A stretch of 64,000 nt of DNA, taken from contig NZ_FMCS01000005.1 of NCBI RefSeq assembly GCF_900091435.1, forward strand, positions 62,001-126,000, written 5' to 3'. The DNA is from Micromonospora chaiyaphumensis (lineage in GTDB: Bacteria > Actinomycetota > Actinomycetes > Mycobacteriales > Micromonosporaceae). Both the position numbers and the translations under genes were made by a program. Under the pieces are notes generated by a model that made no database searches, was not told the origin of the DNA, and saw only the letters and a list, made by a program, of their open reading frames with translations. Below, in pieces: positions 25,476-33,698 of the stretch (the stretch's first letter is position 1; every line of letters begins with the position of its first letter).

Positions 25476-26327
25476 TCAGAACAGCGTCGACGGCTCCACC
25501 GGCACCGGCCGGGGCAGCGGCGCGACGTCGGGCAGGCGCGCCCGGACCTGGTCGTGGAAGCGGCGGGCGAGGTCGGGCGCGTCGGCGTTGTCCGGGGTGT
25601 GCACGAACACGGTCGGTGAGCGGCCCTCCCGCAGCCAGCCGGTCACCACGTCGAGCCACGGCTGCCAGCCCTCGACCGTGCGCGCCGGGTCGTCCCGGCC
25701 GAGGTAGCGGACGATGGGCCGGTCGGTCAGCGCGCGGGTCCGCAGCGGGGTGCGCGGCTTCTTCAGCCACGCGTCCCGCTCCGCGTCGCTGGTCGGCGGG
25801 GTGCGGAAGAACGCCGTGGTGTCGAAGGGGATCCACTCGGCACCGACCCGGGCGAGCGTCTCCTCCAGGGCGCGCGCCGCGCCGGGGTCGGTGAAGAACG
25901 CGGGGTGGCGGACCTCGACGGCGTACCGGTGGGTGGTGGGCAGGCCGCGCAGGAAGCGGGCCAGCGCGGGCACGTCACCCGGGCCGAACGAGCCGGGCAG
26001 CTGCACCCAGAGGGCGTGCGCCCGCGGGCCCAGCGGTTCGACGGCGTCGAGGAAGGCGCGCAGCTCCGCGTCGGCGCCGGTGAGCCGGCGCTCGTGCGTG
26101 ACGACCTTCGGCAGCTTGGGTACGAAGCGGAAACCGGGATCGGTCTGCCGGGCCCAGGACGCCACCGTCTCCCGGCTCGGGGTGGCGTAGAAGGTCGTGT
26201 TCCCCTCGACCGCGGTGCACCACTCGGCGTAGGCGCGCAGCCGCTCGTGTGCCGGCAGCGGGTGCGGCAGGAACCGCCCCTGCCAGGCCCGGTGCGTCCA
26301 CATGGCGCAGCCCACGTGCAGCCGCAT
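25476..26327 (-). CDS. DUF72 protein (first of two in the window)
   Basis: Encodes 283 residues with the TIM-barrel-like DUF72 pattern: RLHVGCAMWTHRAWQGRFLP at the N-terminus, AEWCTAVEGNTTFYATPS, FRFVPKLPKVVTH, HALWVQLPGSFGP and YAVEVRHPAFF. The biochemical role of DUF72 is not established. ATG 26327 was chosen over a GTG five codons earlier because GGGAGGGG precedes it at good spacing and the first strand begins there. A second, clearly diverged DUF72 protein is encoded at 61924-62814. Confidence 0.87.
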   Translation of the reverse strand: MRLHVGCAMWTHRAWQGRFLPHPLPAHERLRAYAEWCTAVEGNTTFYATPSRETVASWARQTDPGFRFVPKLPKVVTHERRLTGADAELRAFLDAVEPLGPRAHALWVQLPGSFGPGDVPALARFLRGLPTTHRYAVEVRHPAFFTDPGAARALEETLARVGAEWIPFDTTAFFRTPPTSDAERDAWLKKPRTPLRTRALTDRPIVRYLGRDDPARTVEGWQPWLDVVTGWLREGRSPTVFVHTPDNADAPDLARRFHDQVRARLPDVAPLPRPVPVEPSTLF

Positions 26328-26377
26328 CCCGGCCCCTCCCACCCCTCGACGGTCAGCGCGGCCACCCGCGCCGCGGC

Positions 26378-26446
26378 AACGGTATCCGGCCCCGGGTGTA
26401 CGCCGACCCGGCCGGCCACCCCTTCTGCGTCTTCGTCGCCGGAGCC
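26378..26446 (+). pseudogene. Possible remnant of a VOC/glyoxalase-family gene
   Basis: The forward translation NGIRPRVYADPAGHPFCVFV, closing with AGA, strongly resembles the C-terminal strand of VOC/glyoxalase-like proteins (VYADPAGHPFC-V). No upstream part of such a domain exists: the preceding DNA is the DUF72 gene on the other strand. The whole gap 26328-26472 holds no other gene, so I read this as the last piece of a decayed gene. Confidence 0.4.
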
Positions 26447-26472
26447 GGGGCGGCCCGCCGGCCCCTGCGCTC

Positions 26473-27465
26473 TCAGCCGCGCCCGGTGCCGTCGGCGAGC
26501 AGCCGGCCCGCGGTCCGGCGGCGTTGCTGCTTGACCAGGTAGAGCCGCTGGTCGGCGACGTGCAGCAGCCTGTCGAGGCTGTCGCCGTCGTAGGGTGCGG
26601 TGGCCGAGCCGACGCTGACGCCGGCCAGCCCGCGCACGGCGGCCTCGATCCGGGCCGCCGCGGCCCGCGCCGACTCCCGGTCGGCGTCGGAGAGCACCAC
26701 CACGAACTCGTCGCCGCCGATCCGGGCGAGGGCGTCCTCGGCCCGCAGCACGTTCCGGGTGGCCGCCACCACCCGGCGGAGCAGATCGTCGCCGGCAGCG
26801 TGCCCGAGGCGGTCGTTCACCAGCTTGAAGTCGTCCAGGTCGAGGCAGAGCAGCGACGGGCCGGGTCGGCAGCCGGCGTGGAACAGGAACGTCGCCAGCT
26901 CGGCCAGGCCGCGCCGGTTCAGGGCGCCGGTGAGCGGGTCCAGGGACGCCAGGGCGCGCAGCTGGGACCGCTGCCGGGCGAGGGCCCGGGTCTGCGTCGA
27001 GCAGACCGAGGCCAGGACGAGCATGCCGGCCAGGTAGACGAACACGTGACCGGCGGGGGCCGGCGGGCCGGTGACGGCGACGGCGACGTACGACCCGAAG
27101 GTGAGCACCTCCAGCCCCACCATGAGTCGCAGGTGCGGGGTGTAGCAGGCCACGAACACGGCGGTGGTCACGAACCCCAGGGCGGCCGGCGACGTCACGC
27201 CGCCGTCCCAGTACGCGCCGAGAGCCGCCATCACCAGGGTGATCATCAGGAGGGTGAACGAGACCCGGTAGCCGGACGCCTTGGTGGTCACCCGGGTGGC
27301 CGCCCACGTCCCCACGACACCGGCGGCCAGACCGCAGCCGTACGCCGTGAGCATCAGTTCCCGGTTCGGCGCGGTGAGCGTCAGGAGGCAGTAGACGACG
27401 GCGACCGCGTGGGAGACGGCGTGCAGCGCCGCGCTGAGCAGCGTGCGGCGGCGGCGCTCCCTCAT
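26473..27465 (-). CDS. Membrane diguanylate cyclase (GGDEF)
   Basis: Encodes 330 residues. Five or six hydrophobic segments fill residues about 10-170, with no recognised sensor domain name. The GGDEF domain follows: SLDPLTGALNRRGL, DLDDFKLVNDRLGHAAGDDL and an intact ARIGGDEFVVVL active site. An RAED motif five residues before GGDEF matches the RxxD inhibitory site for c-di-GMP. It should make c-di-GMP under product inhibition. No EAL domain is attached and none is nearby. ATG 27465 with GGTGGA upstream is preferred; a TTG start 66 nt upstream (27531) is possible. Confidence 0.9.
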   Translation of the reverse strand: MRERRRRTLLSAALHAVSHAVAVVYCLLTLTAPNRELMLTAYGCGLAAGVVGTWAATRVTTKASGYRVSFTLLMITLVMAALGAYWDGGVTSPAALGFVTTAVFVACYTPHLRLMVGLEVLTFGSYVAVAVTGPPAPAGHVFVYLAGMLVLASVCSTQTRALARQRSQLRALASLDPLTGALNRRGLAELATFLFHAGCRPGPSLLCLDLDDFKLVNDRLGHAAGDDLLRRVVAATRNVLRAEDALARIGGDEFVVVLSDADRESARAAAARIEAAVRGLAGVSVGSATAPYDGDSLDRLLHVADQRLYLVKQQRRRTAGRLLADGTGRG

Positions 27466-27512
27466 TCCACCGTCCACCGTGCCCCCGACCCCGGGCCGCT
27501 CACCACGTCGAA

Positions 27513-27542
27513 ATTCAATGACCTGGGTCAACCGGCAGTCAA
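27513..27542 (-). promoter_or_regulatory. Candidate promoter of the diguanylate cyclase gene
   Basis: On the minus strand TTGACT (27542-27537) and TTGAAT (27518-27513) are separated by 18 nt in an AT-rich patch upstream of the cyclase start. A 10-bp palindrome TCGTTAACGA at 27551-27560 sits just upstream of the -35 and could be an operator. The 225-bp gap 27466-27690 holds no gene. Confidence 0.4.
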
Positions 27543-27690
27543 TAGACGAGTCGTTAACGAGCTGTTCATATTACGCACCGTAGGGGTCGGATGACGCTGC
27601 GATCTTCTCGGCCCCGGCCGCCGTCCCGAACTGACCCTGCGATTCCATCCACAGCGGAGTGTCGGCGGACGAGCAGCCTCTGCCGGTCGC

Positions 27691-28731
27691 TCACCCGCTG
27701 CGCCTACCCGACCGGTCCGCCGCTACACCGCCCGCGTCGCCGCCCAGCGCCTCCGGGCCGTCGGTCAGCACGGGCAGGTCCCCGGCGGCCAGGTCGAGCC
27801 GGGGCCGCAGGTGCCGGACGCGGTGCCGCCAGCGGCCGTGCTCGTAGGCCGTGTCGGCCTCCACCTCGACGACGAGGTCCTGACGCACCGGTGTGTACGG
27901 CAGCGGCGGCGCCGGGTTGAGCTGGCCGGTCCACCCGCCGGGCAGCGGCTGCGGCCAGGGGTGACCCGGCGCGGCGGTCGGCTGGAGCAGCCCGGCCAGC
28001 TCGCGGCGCTGCGGCGGGCGCAGCGGGTGGGTCCGCCCCAGGTAGCGCAGGCGACCCCGGTCGTCGCACCGGCCGACGAGGAGCGTCTCCGGGTCGGTCA
28101 CCGGGCCGGTGACGCCGCCCACGAGGGTCTCCACGGTGCGGTGTGCGCGGACCTTCTGCCAGCCCCGCCGGCCCGGCTCGTACCGCCCGTCGCACCGCTT
28201 GACGACGATCCCCTCGACACCGGCGTCGGTCCAGGTGCGGAGCCACTCGCGGGCCTCGGCCGGGTCGCCCGTCTGCGGGCAGAGGACGAGCCCCGCGGGT
28301 GCGTCGGCGAGCAGCCCCGCCAGCCGTTCGCGCCGCTCGGCCAGCGGGAGGTCGAGCAGCGGCTCCCCGTCCGGGCCGCTGAGCAGGTCGAAGGCCACGA
28401 AGTGGGCGGGATGGCGGTCCGCCAGCGCCGCCAGGCCGCGTCCGGCGGTCACCCGCCGCTGGAGCAGCGCGAAGTCGGTGCGGCCCTCCGCCCACACGAT
28501 CAGCTCGCCGTCGAGCACCGTGCCGGCCGGCAGGGGCCGCAGCGTCCGGGTCACGTCCGGGAAGTAGCCGGTGAGGTCCCGGCCGGCCCGGGACTGCAGG
28601 TGCACCCCGGCCGCGTCGCGGAACGCCAGGGTCCGCCAGCCGTCCCACTTCGGCTCGTACGCCAGGCGGGGGCCGGTGGGCAGGTCCGCCACCGGCGCGG
28701 CGAGCATCGGGGTGAGCGGTGGACGCAGCAT
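27691..28731 (-). CDS. ATP-dependent DNA ligase
   Basis: Encodes 346 residues. The nucleotidyl-lysine motif is YEPKWDGWR (Lys28), motif III DGELIVW, motif IV GVEGIVVKR and motif V GWQKVRAH, then an OB-fold with VGRCDDRGRLRYLGRTHPL. The length fits a stand-alone ligase of the LigC/LigD-ligase-domain type used in bacterial end-joining or gap repair. No polymerase, phosphoesterase or Ku gene is adjacent. ATG 28731 is preceded by GGAGAG; the frame is open further upstream but there is no ligase sequence there. Confidence 0.9.
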   Translation of the reverse strand: MLRPPLTPMLAAPVADLPTGPRLAYEPKWDGWRTLAFRDAAGVHLQSRAGRDLTGYFPDVTRTLRPLPAGTVLDGELIVWAEGRTDFALLQRRVTAGRGLAALADRHPAHFVAFDLLSGPDGEPLLDLPLAERRERLAGLLADAPAGLVLCPQTGDPAEAREWLRTWTDAGVEGIVVKRCDGRYEPGRRGWQKVRAHRTVETLVGGVTGPVTDPETLLVGRCDDRGRLRYLGRTHPLRPPQRRELAGLLQPTAAPGHPWPQPLPGGWTGQLNPAPPLPYTPVRQDLVVEVEADTAYEHGRWRHRVRHLRPRLDLAAGDLPVLTDGPEALGGDAGGVAADRSGRRSG

Positions 28732-28907
28732 GGGCTCTCCGTCGCGCGGATCCGCCCCGGCGGTCGAGCCCGGGCGAGGGGCCCTGCGCGGCCCCCTGGT
28801 CGGCTCCGGCGCGGTTACCCGGGCAGCGGCACGGCGAACGTCCACCCGCCCCTCTCGGACGGCACGAGCGGACGGACGCTCCCGCTCAAACCACCCGTCG
28901 CGGCGGG

Positions 28908-30185
28908 TCAGACGCCGGACGGCCAGGTCTCGGGCTCGGCGGGCACCGGCCGGACGGGCAGGGGCCGGACCGCCCGGGAGGTGTCGAACCAGCAGAACGC
29001 GTCGTAGCGGTCCCCGAGCACCGTGGGCACGTAGTTGCCCGGGCTCTCCCGCTGCGGGCGGTAGACCACGCCGATGGCCCGGTGGTCGATCTCGTGGGTC
29101 AGCAGGTCGGGCCGGCCGTCGCGGGGGAAGACCAGCAGCGCCCGGTCCGGTGCGGCGGCGTGCAGGGCCTCCTCCAGCGAGTGGCGGCGCGCCGGCGGGA
29201 CGGTCATCGTCGCCATGGGCGCGCCCCACGCCGGGCCGGCCGTCACCGTGCCGGAGTGGGTGCCGAACCCCACCAGCACCACCCGCTCCGGCCCGTACCG
29301 CTCCCGGGCCAGCTGCCCGATGTTGACCTCCCCGGCGTCCACCATGTCGGTGGCCCGGGCGTCACCGACGTGGGTGTTGTGCGCCCAGACCACCGCCCGG
29401 GAGGCCGGGCCGTAATGGTCCAGGAGCCGGGCCAGGGTGTCGTCCATGTGCCGGTCGCGGACGTTCCACGACTCCCGGCCGCCCCGGACCATCGCCCGGT
29501 AGTAGCGCTCGGCGCCGGCCACCACCTCGGCGTTCTGCCAGGTGCCGAAGCGCTCCGGGGCCGCGGCCCGCTCCCGAAGCCGGGCCAGCAGCGCGACCAC
29601 CTCCTCCTCGCAGCCCTGCGGGACCAGGCGCGTGGCGAGCGCGTACCGCTGCGGGTCCTCGTCGTACGGCTCGAAGCAGCGGTACGCGGCCAGCGCGGCC
29701 GGCACCTGCCCGGGGTCGTGCTCCCGCAGCCAGGTGAGGATCTCCCGGAGCGACTCCCACAGCGAGTAGACGTCCAGGCCGTGGAAGCCGACCCGGTCGG
29801 CCTCGTCCACCCGCGCGTTGTGCTCGCGCAGCCAGCGGGTGAAGTCCACGACCTCCTCGTTCGCCCACATCCAGGTCGGCCACCGCTCGAACGCGGCGAG
29901 GGCGGCGCGCGGGTCGGCCGGTGCCCCGGGGCGGCAGCGGACGCTGCGGTCCACCCGGTCGCAGTCGGGCCAGTCGCCCTCGACGGCGACGAACGAGAAG
30001 CCCCGCTCCCGCACGAGCCGGCGGGTGACCGCCGCCCGCCACGTGTAGAACTCGTGCGTGCCGTGGGTGGCCTCGCCGAGCATCACCACCCGGGCGTCGC
30101 CGACCCGGTCCAGCAGCGCGTCCAGGCCGCCCGGGTCGGTCAGCGGTGCCGCGAGCGCGGCCACCTCGGCGTCGTAGCGTCCCAT
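28908..30185 (-). CDS. Erythromycin-esterase-family protein
   Basis: Encodes 425 residues, full length for the family. The EreA/EreB catalytic blocks are present: MLGEATHGTHEFYTWR (Glu and His), VAVEGDWPDC (Glu) and VVWAHNTHVGD (two His). Bona fide members open macrolide lactone rings, but most chromosomal homologues have unknown substrates. ATG 30185 begins the helix MGRYDAEVAALAAPL; upstream in-frame residues are antisense to the next gene and rejected. It is divergent from the LtrA gene with about 100 bp between starts. Confidence 0.85.
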   Translation of the reverse strand: MGRYDAEVAALAAPLTDPGGLDALLDRVGDARVVMLGEATHGTHEFYTWRAAVTRRLVRERGFSFVAVEGDWPDCDRVDRSVRCRPGAPADPRAALAAFERWPTWMWANEEVVDFTRWLREHNARVDEADRVGFHGLDVYSLWESLREILTWLREHDPGQVPAALAAYRCFEPYDEDPQRYALATRLVPQGCEEEVVALLARLRERAAAPERFGTWQNAEVVAGAERYYRAMVRGGRESWNVRDRHMDDTLARLLDHYGPASRAVVWAHNTHVGDARATDMVDAGEVNIGQLARERYGPERVVLVGFGTHSGTVTAGPAWGAPMATMTVPPARRHSLEEALHAAAPDRALLVFPRDGRPDLLTHEIDHRAIGVVYRPQRESPGNYVPTVLGDRYDAFCWFDTSRAVRPLPVRPVPAEPETWPSGV

Positions 30186-30291
30186 CCCGGCGCGGTACCC
30201 GCTGCCGGCGGCGCCATGCCGCCGCGTTCCTGCGGGTGGCGGGCGCCGATCCCACGGTGGCCGGGCGCGGGTGCGGGCGACGATGGGCGGC

Positions 30292-31504
30292 ATGGGAATT
30301 CGGGCAGGCGGCGGCCAGGACCTCCTGCAGCGGCGCGAGGACGTGCGGCAGGCCAACTTCCTGGAGCTGTTCGTCGACCTGGTGCTGGTGTTCGCCCTGT
30401 CCGGCGTGGTGAGCCGCGTGGTCCGCGACATCACCGCCGAGGACGCGGTCGTCCGCTGGCGGTCGCTGACCTACCTGCTGGTGCTGGCCATGCCGCTCAT
30501 CTGGTTGTGGATCACCACGGCCCACATCACGAGCTGGTTCGACCCCCGCCGCCGCAAGATCCAGTGGCTGGTGCTGGCCAGCGCCTTCGGCCTGCTGGTC
30601 ATGGCGGCGTCCCTGCCGGCCGCGTTCGTCGGCCGCGGTCTGGCCTTCGTCCTGCCGTACGTGATCCTCCAGTGCGGCCGGCCGCTGGTCCTCCTGCCGG
30701 GACTGCGCGGCCACCCGCTCGGCCGGCTCTACGTGCGTTCGATGCTCTGGTGCGGCGGCACCGCGGTGCTCTGGTTCGCCGGCGCGGCGCTCAGCGGCAG
30801 CGCCCGGGCCGCGCTGTGGGGGATCGCGGTGACCGTGGACATCGTCGCCGCGCAGCTCCGGTGGCCCGTGCCGGGAATGGCCCGCCCGCCGGTCAGCGCG
30901 TGGGCCATGGACAGCCGGCACCACCTGCCGGAGCGCTACCAGCAGCTGCTGCTGATCGCCCTCGGCGAGACCCTCCTCGCCATCGGCGTCACCTTCACCG
31001 ACCAGCCGATCGGCCCGGACACCGCGGCCACGCTGGTGATCGCGTACGTCTCGACGGTGCTCATGTGGCGCATCTACTTCTACCGCTCCGGGCAGGTGCT
31101 CGCCGAGGCCGTGGCCGAGGCCCGGGACCGGCTCGCCGCCGGACGCGCCACCGGTGTCGCGCACATCGTCATGGTGATCGGGATCGTCGCCACCGCCGTG
31201 GGCTTCGAGGTCGTCATGACGCATCCCACCGGGGCGGCACCAGGCGGTCTGGCTGGCCGCGATCCTCGGCGGCCCGGCGTTCTTCCTGTACGGCCGCATC
31301 CGCCTGGAGCGGGTGGTGTTCAACCGGCTGTCGCTCCGGCGGGTCGTCGCCATCGCCACCCTGGCGGTCACCGCGGTGCCCCTGTACTTCGCCGAGCCGC
31401 TGGCCGCCGCGGTGGTGGCCCTGCTGGTCCTGTTGGGCGTCGCCGTCGCCGACGCCCGGCACGCGGCCGGCCGTGCGCCGGAGCGGCCGTCGCCGGCCCA
31501 CTGA
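30292..31504 (+). pseudogene. LtrA (low temperature requirement A) family gene, frameshifted
   Basis: From ATG 30292 the reading frame encodes a multi-pass LtrA protein (FLELFVDLVLVFALSGVVSR, then WLWITTAHITSWFDPRRRKI, then ERYQQLLLIALGETLLAIGV) up to VVMTHPTG. At the GGGG run 31231-31234 the frame breaks: the last two transmembrane helices (RHQAVWLAAILGGPAFFLYG, then LSLRRVVAIATLAVTAVPLY) lie in the next frame and end at 31504. Removing one G gives about 403 residues, normal for the family. Either a real inactivating mutation or a consensus error. An ATG at 30283 is also possible. Confidence 0.8.
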
Positions 31505-31558
31505 TCCGCAGGCGCGTTCCCGCGCATGGCGGGGCTCGGATCCGCGGCCGGAGCTGGT

Positions 31559-31564
31559 TAGGCT
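31559..31564 (+). promoter_or_regulatory. TAGGCT -10 element, leaderless signature
   Basis: TAGGCT is followed by exactly 6 nt and the ATG at 31571, with no Shine-Dalgarno. This spacing puts the transcription start at or next to the start codon, the standard layout for leaderless actinobacterial mRNAs. No clear -35 is present. Confidence 0.5.
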
Positions 31565-31570
31565 GCCCGC

Positions 31571-33178
31571 ATGGCAGACGAGGCCCTGCCGCGCGCGGCC
31601 GCCGAGCCGGCCGCACCGTCGGCCGCCGAGCCGGCCGCACCGTCGGTCGCCGAGCCGGCGTACCCGTCGATCGCCGACCCCGTGGTGGCGGCGGTCCGGC
31701 AGGTGCTGGCGGGGATACCCGCGGGCTGCACCTGGCTGCTGCCGGTGCGGGGGGCCGACGGCGCGGTCGTCGACTTCCTGGTCGCCGCCACCAGCGCGCA
31801 GGGGCGGGACGTCCACGGCCGGGGCGCCGGGCGGGTCGGCCGACAGCTCAGCGCGCTCTATCCCGGCATGGTCGCCGGCCCGCTGTGGCGGGCGTACCAC
31901 GAGGTGCTGGCCACCGGCGAGCCCGCGCACCTGCCCGACTTCCGGTACGCCGGCCACGGCGCGGGGGTCGTCGCCGACTCCGTCTTCGACGTGAGCGTGC
32001 ACCGGGTGCTGGGCGGCCTGCTGGTCTGGTGGCAGCGGCTGGACGAGCACCGGCTCCGGCTGGCCCGCACCGAGCTGCTGGGCAGCCTGGGCTGGGCCGA
32101 GTACGACCTGGTCACCGGCCGCAGCGAGTGGTCCCCGGGGATGTACCGCATCTTCGAGCGGGATCCGGCGCTGGGGCCGCTGTCCCGGGCCGACCAGGCC
32201 GCCGCGCTCCTGCCCGACGACCAGGGCCTGCGCGAGACCGCCTGGCAGACGCTGGACAGCGGCGCGGCGTCGGACGTCACGGTGCGGTTCCGCGCGGCCG
32301 GGACGGTCAAGCACCTGCGGATCCTGTCGGACGTGGCCCGCGACGAGGGCGGCGCGCCGGTGAAGATCTACGCGGTGGTCCAGGACGTGACCGCGCGGGA
32401 GGACTCGCGGAGCGCCATCGAGCAGCTGCGCGACCAGCTGCAGACCCGGGAGACGACCGCGCTCGCCGAGCACCGCCTCGCCGGCCAGCTCCAGAACCTC
32501 ATCCAGCCCGTCCCCCGCGAACCGATCACCCTGGCCGGGCTGGAGGTGCTGGTCGGTTACCTGCCGGCGGAGAGCGCGCTGCGGGTCGGTGGCGACTGGT
32601 ACCACGCCGAGACGCTGCCGGACGGGTCGGTCGTGCTGGCGGTCGGCGACGTGGCCGGGCACGGGTTGGAGGCGGCCAGCGGCATGGCCCACCTGCGCTT
32701 CGCGCTCGTCGCCTGGCTCTCGATCGGCATCCGCGACCCGGCCGTGCTGCTCGCGCACATGAACCGGCTCTGCGGCCAGTTGGCCGTCACCGGCACCGCG
32801 GTGCTCGCGGTGTTCGACCCGGCGACCCGGTGCCTGGCCTGGGCGCGGGCCGGGCACCCACTGCCGATGCTGTCCCGGGCGGGTGCGACCGGCGACCTCG
32901 GCCGGCCCGCCGGGATGCTGCTGGGCGCCGATCCCACCGCCGGCTACCCGGTGGTCACCACCGAACTGCGCGGCGACGACGTGCTGCTGCTCTACACCGA
33001 CGGGCTGACCGAACGCCGCGCCGGCAACCCGGAGGACCGGGTGGCGGCGGTGCGGGCGGCCCTGTCGCGCTTCTCCGGCCGGCCGGGGCCCCAACACCTG
33101 GCCCGGCTGCGCGACACGCTGCACCGGCCGAGCCCGCACGACGACACGTGCACCCTGGCCGTCCGCGTGCTGCCCTGA
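31571..33178 (+). CDS. PAS-containing PP2C/SpoIIE-type serine phosphatase
   Basis: Encodes 535 residues. The first 40 are an AAEPAAPS-type repeat. GAF/PAS-like sensory segments occupy about 40-280, the clearest being LGWAEYDLVTGRSEWSPGMY, followed by a short coiled linker. The PP2C/SpoIIE phosphatase domain (about 300-530) carries GGDWYHAETL, LAVGDVAGHGLEAASGMA, LLYTDGLTERR and HDDTCTLAV with the metal-binding Asp residues. Such proteins dephosphorylate STAS anti-sigma antagonists; a STAS gene lies convergently 51 bp away and is the obvious candidate partner. Appears leaderless (TAGGCT at 31559). Confidence 0.87.
   Translation: MADEALPRAAAEPAAPSAAEPAAPSVAEPAYPSIADPVVAAVRQVLAGIPAGCTWLLPVRGADGAVVDFLVAATSAQGRDVHGRGAGRVGRQLSALYPGMVAGPLWRAYHEVLATGEPAHLPDFRYAGHGAGVVADSVFDVSVHRVLGGLLVWWQRLDEHRLRLARTELLGSLGWAEYDLVTGRSEWSPGMYRIFERDPALGPLSRADQAAALLPDDQGLRETAWQTLDSGAASDVTVRFRAAGTVKHLRILSDVARDEGGAPVKIYAVVQDVTAREDSRSAIEQLRDQLQTRETTALAEHRLAGQLQNLIQPVPREPITLAGLEVLVGYLPAESALRVGGDWYHAETLPDGSVVLAVGDVAGHGLEAASGMAHLRFALVAWLSIGIRDPAVLLAHMNRLCGQLAVTGTAVLAVFDPATRCLAWARAGHPLPMLSRAGATGDLGRPAGMLLGADPTAGYPVVTTELRGDDVLLLYTDGLTERRAGNPEDRVAAVRAALSRFSGRPGPQHLARLRDTLHRPSPHDDTCTLAVRVLP
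31598..31681 (+). repeat. 24-bp tandem repeat in phosphatase N-terminus
   Basis: A 24-bp unit runs at 31598-31621, 31622-31645 (identical) and 31646-31669 (diverged), with a partial fourth copy to 31681. It encodes the eight-residue unit AAEPAAPS. Copy number is likely to vary between strains. Confidence 0.8.
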
Positions 33179-33196
33179 CCGTCCGCGGCGCGCGGC

Positions 33197-33252
33197 GCCG
33201 GTCAGCCGGTCGCTCCGCCGTGGTGCCGGTCAGTCGGTCGCTTCGCCGGGGT
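33197..33252. repeat. 28-bp tandem duplication over the STAS gene 3' end
   Basis: Copies 33197-33224 and 33225-33252 match at 25 of 28 positions. The second copy contains the last codons and stop of the STAS gene; the first lies just past the stop in the gap to the phosphatase gene. A local duplication of the gene end is the simplest reading. Confidence 0.6.
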
Positions 33253-33553
33253 GCCGGAGCAGCTCGCCGACGCCGGTCAGCTCCAGCAGGGCGGCCACCG
33301 ATCCGGCGGCGTTCACCAGATAGAGCCGGCCGTCGGCCGCCCGTGCCCGGTGGTGCGCGGCCACCAGGGCGTGGATCCCGGTGGAGTCGAGGAACTCGAC
33401 GGCGGCCAGGTCGACCACCACGACCGGAGCGGCGTCCACGGCGGCCAGCAACGTGCCGGTCAACCGCTCCCGGACGGCCAGGTCACACTCTCCGGCCAGC
33501 CGGATCACCGTCCGGCCCGGCTCACGGGAGGTCCTCGCCTGGAACGACGCCAT
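33230..33553 (-). CDS. STAS-domain anti-sigma factor antagonist
   Basis: Encodes 107 residues that form a single STAS domain: RTVIRLAGECDLAVRERL, then VVVVDLAAVEFLDSTGIHAL with the phosphorylatable Ser in LDSTGIHAL, then LYLVNAAGSVAALLELTGV. It would bind and release an anti-sigma kinase when dephosphorylated. The facing PP2C phosphatase is a plausible activator. No anti-sigma kinase of the RsbW type is adjacent; the nearest HATPase of that kind is at 51749-52711. ATG 33553 starts at the first beta strand; upstream ATGs at 33598, 33601 and 33607 are possible. Confidence 0.85.
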   Translation of the reverse strand: MASFQARTSREPGRTVIRLAGECDLAVRERLTGTLLAAVDAAPVVVVDLAAVEFLDSTGIHALVAAHHRARAADGRLYLVNAAGSVAALLELTGVGELLRHPGEATD

Positions 33554-33698
33554 GGGCAGCCACTTTCTCGCCTGGAGCACCGGCCTGCTCGGCGCCATCA
33601 TGCCCATTTTTCCCGGGCCCGTCGACCATCATCGACATCGGGTCGGCACCTCCATAGACTCCGGTCTTTCTGGTACCACGAGTCCAGGGAGGACCCAC

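Noticed and set aside
28732..28907. Extra coding region between the DNA ligase and esterase-like genes
   Set aside because: Both strands give only low-complexity Arg/Pro/Gly translations with no start signals.
31235..33657. Continuation of the LtrA frame for 800 more codons
   Set aside because: Sequence becomes Arg/Gly/Pro-rich and overlaps the PP2C phosphatase; it is a shadow frame entered after the one-base shift.
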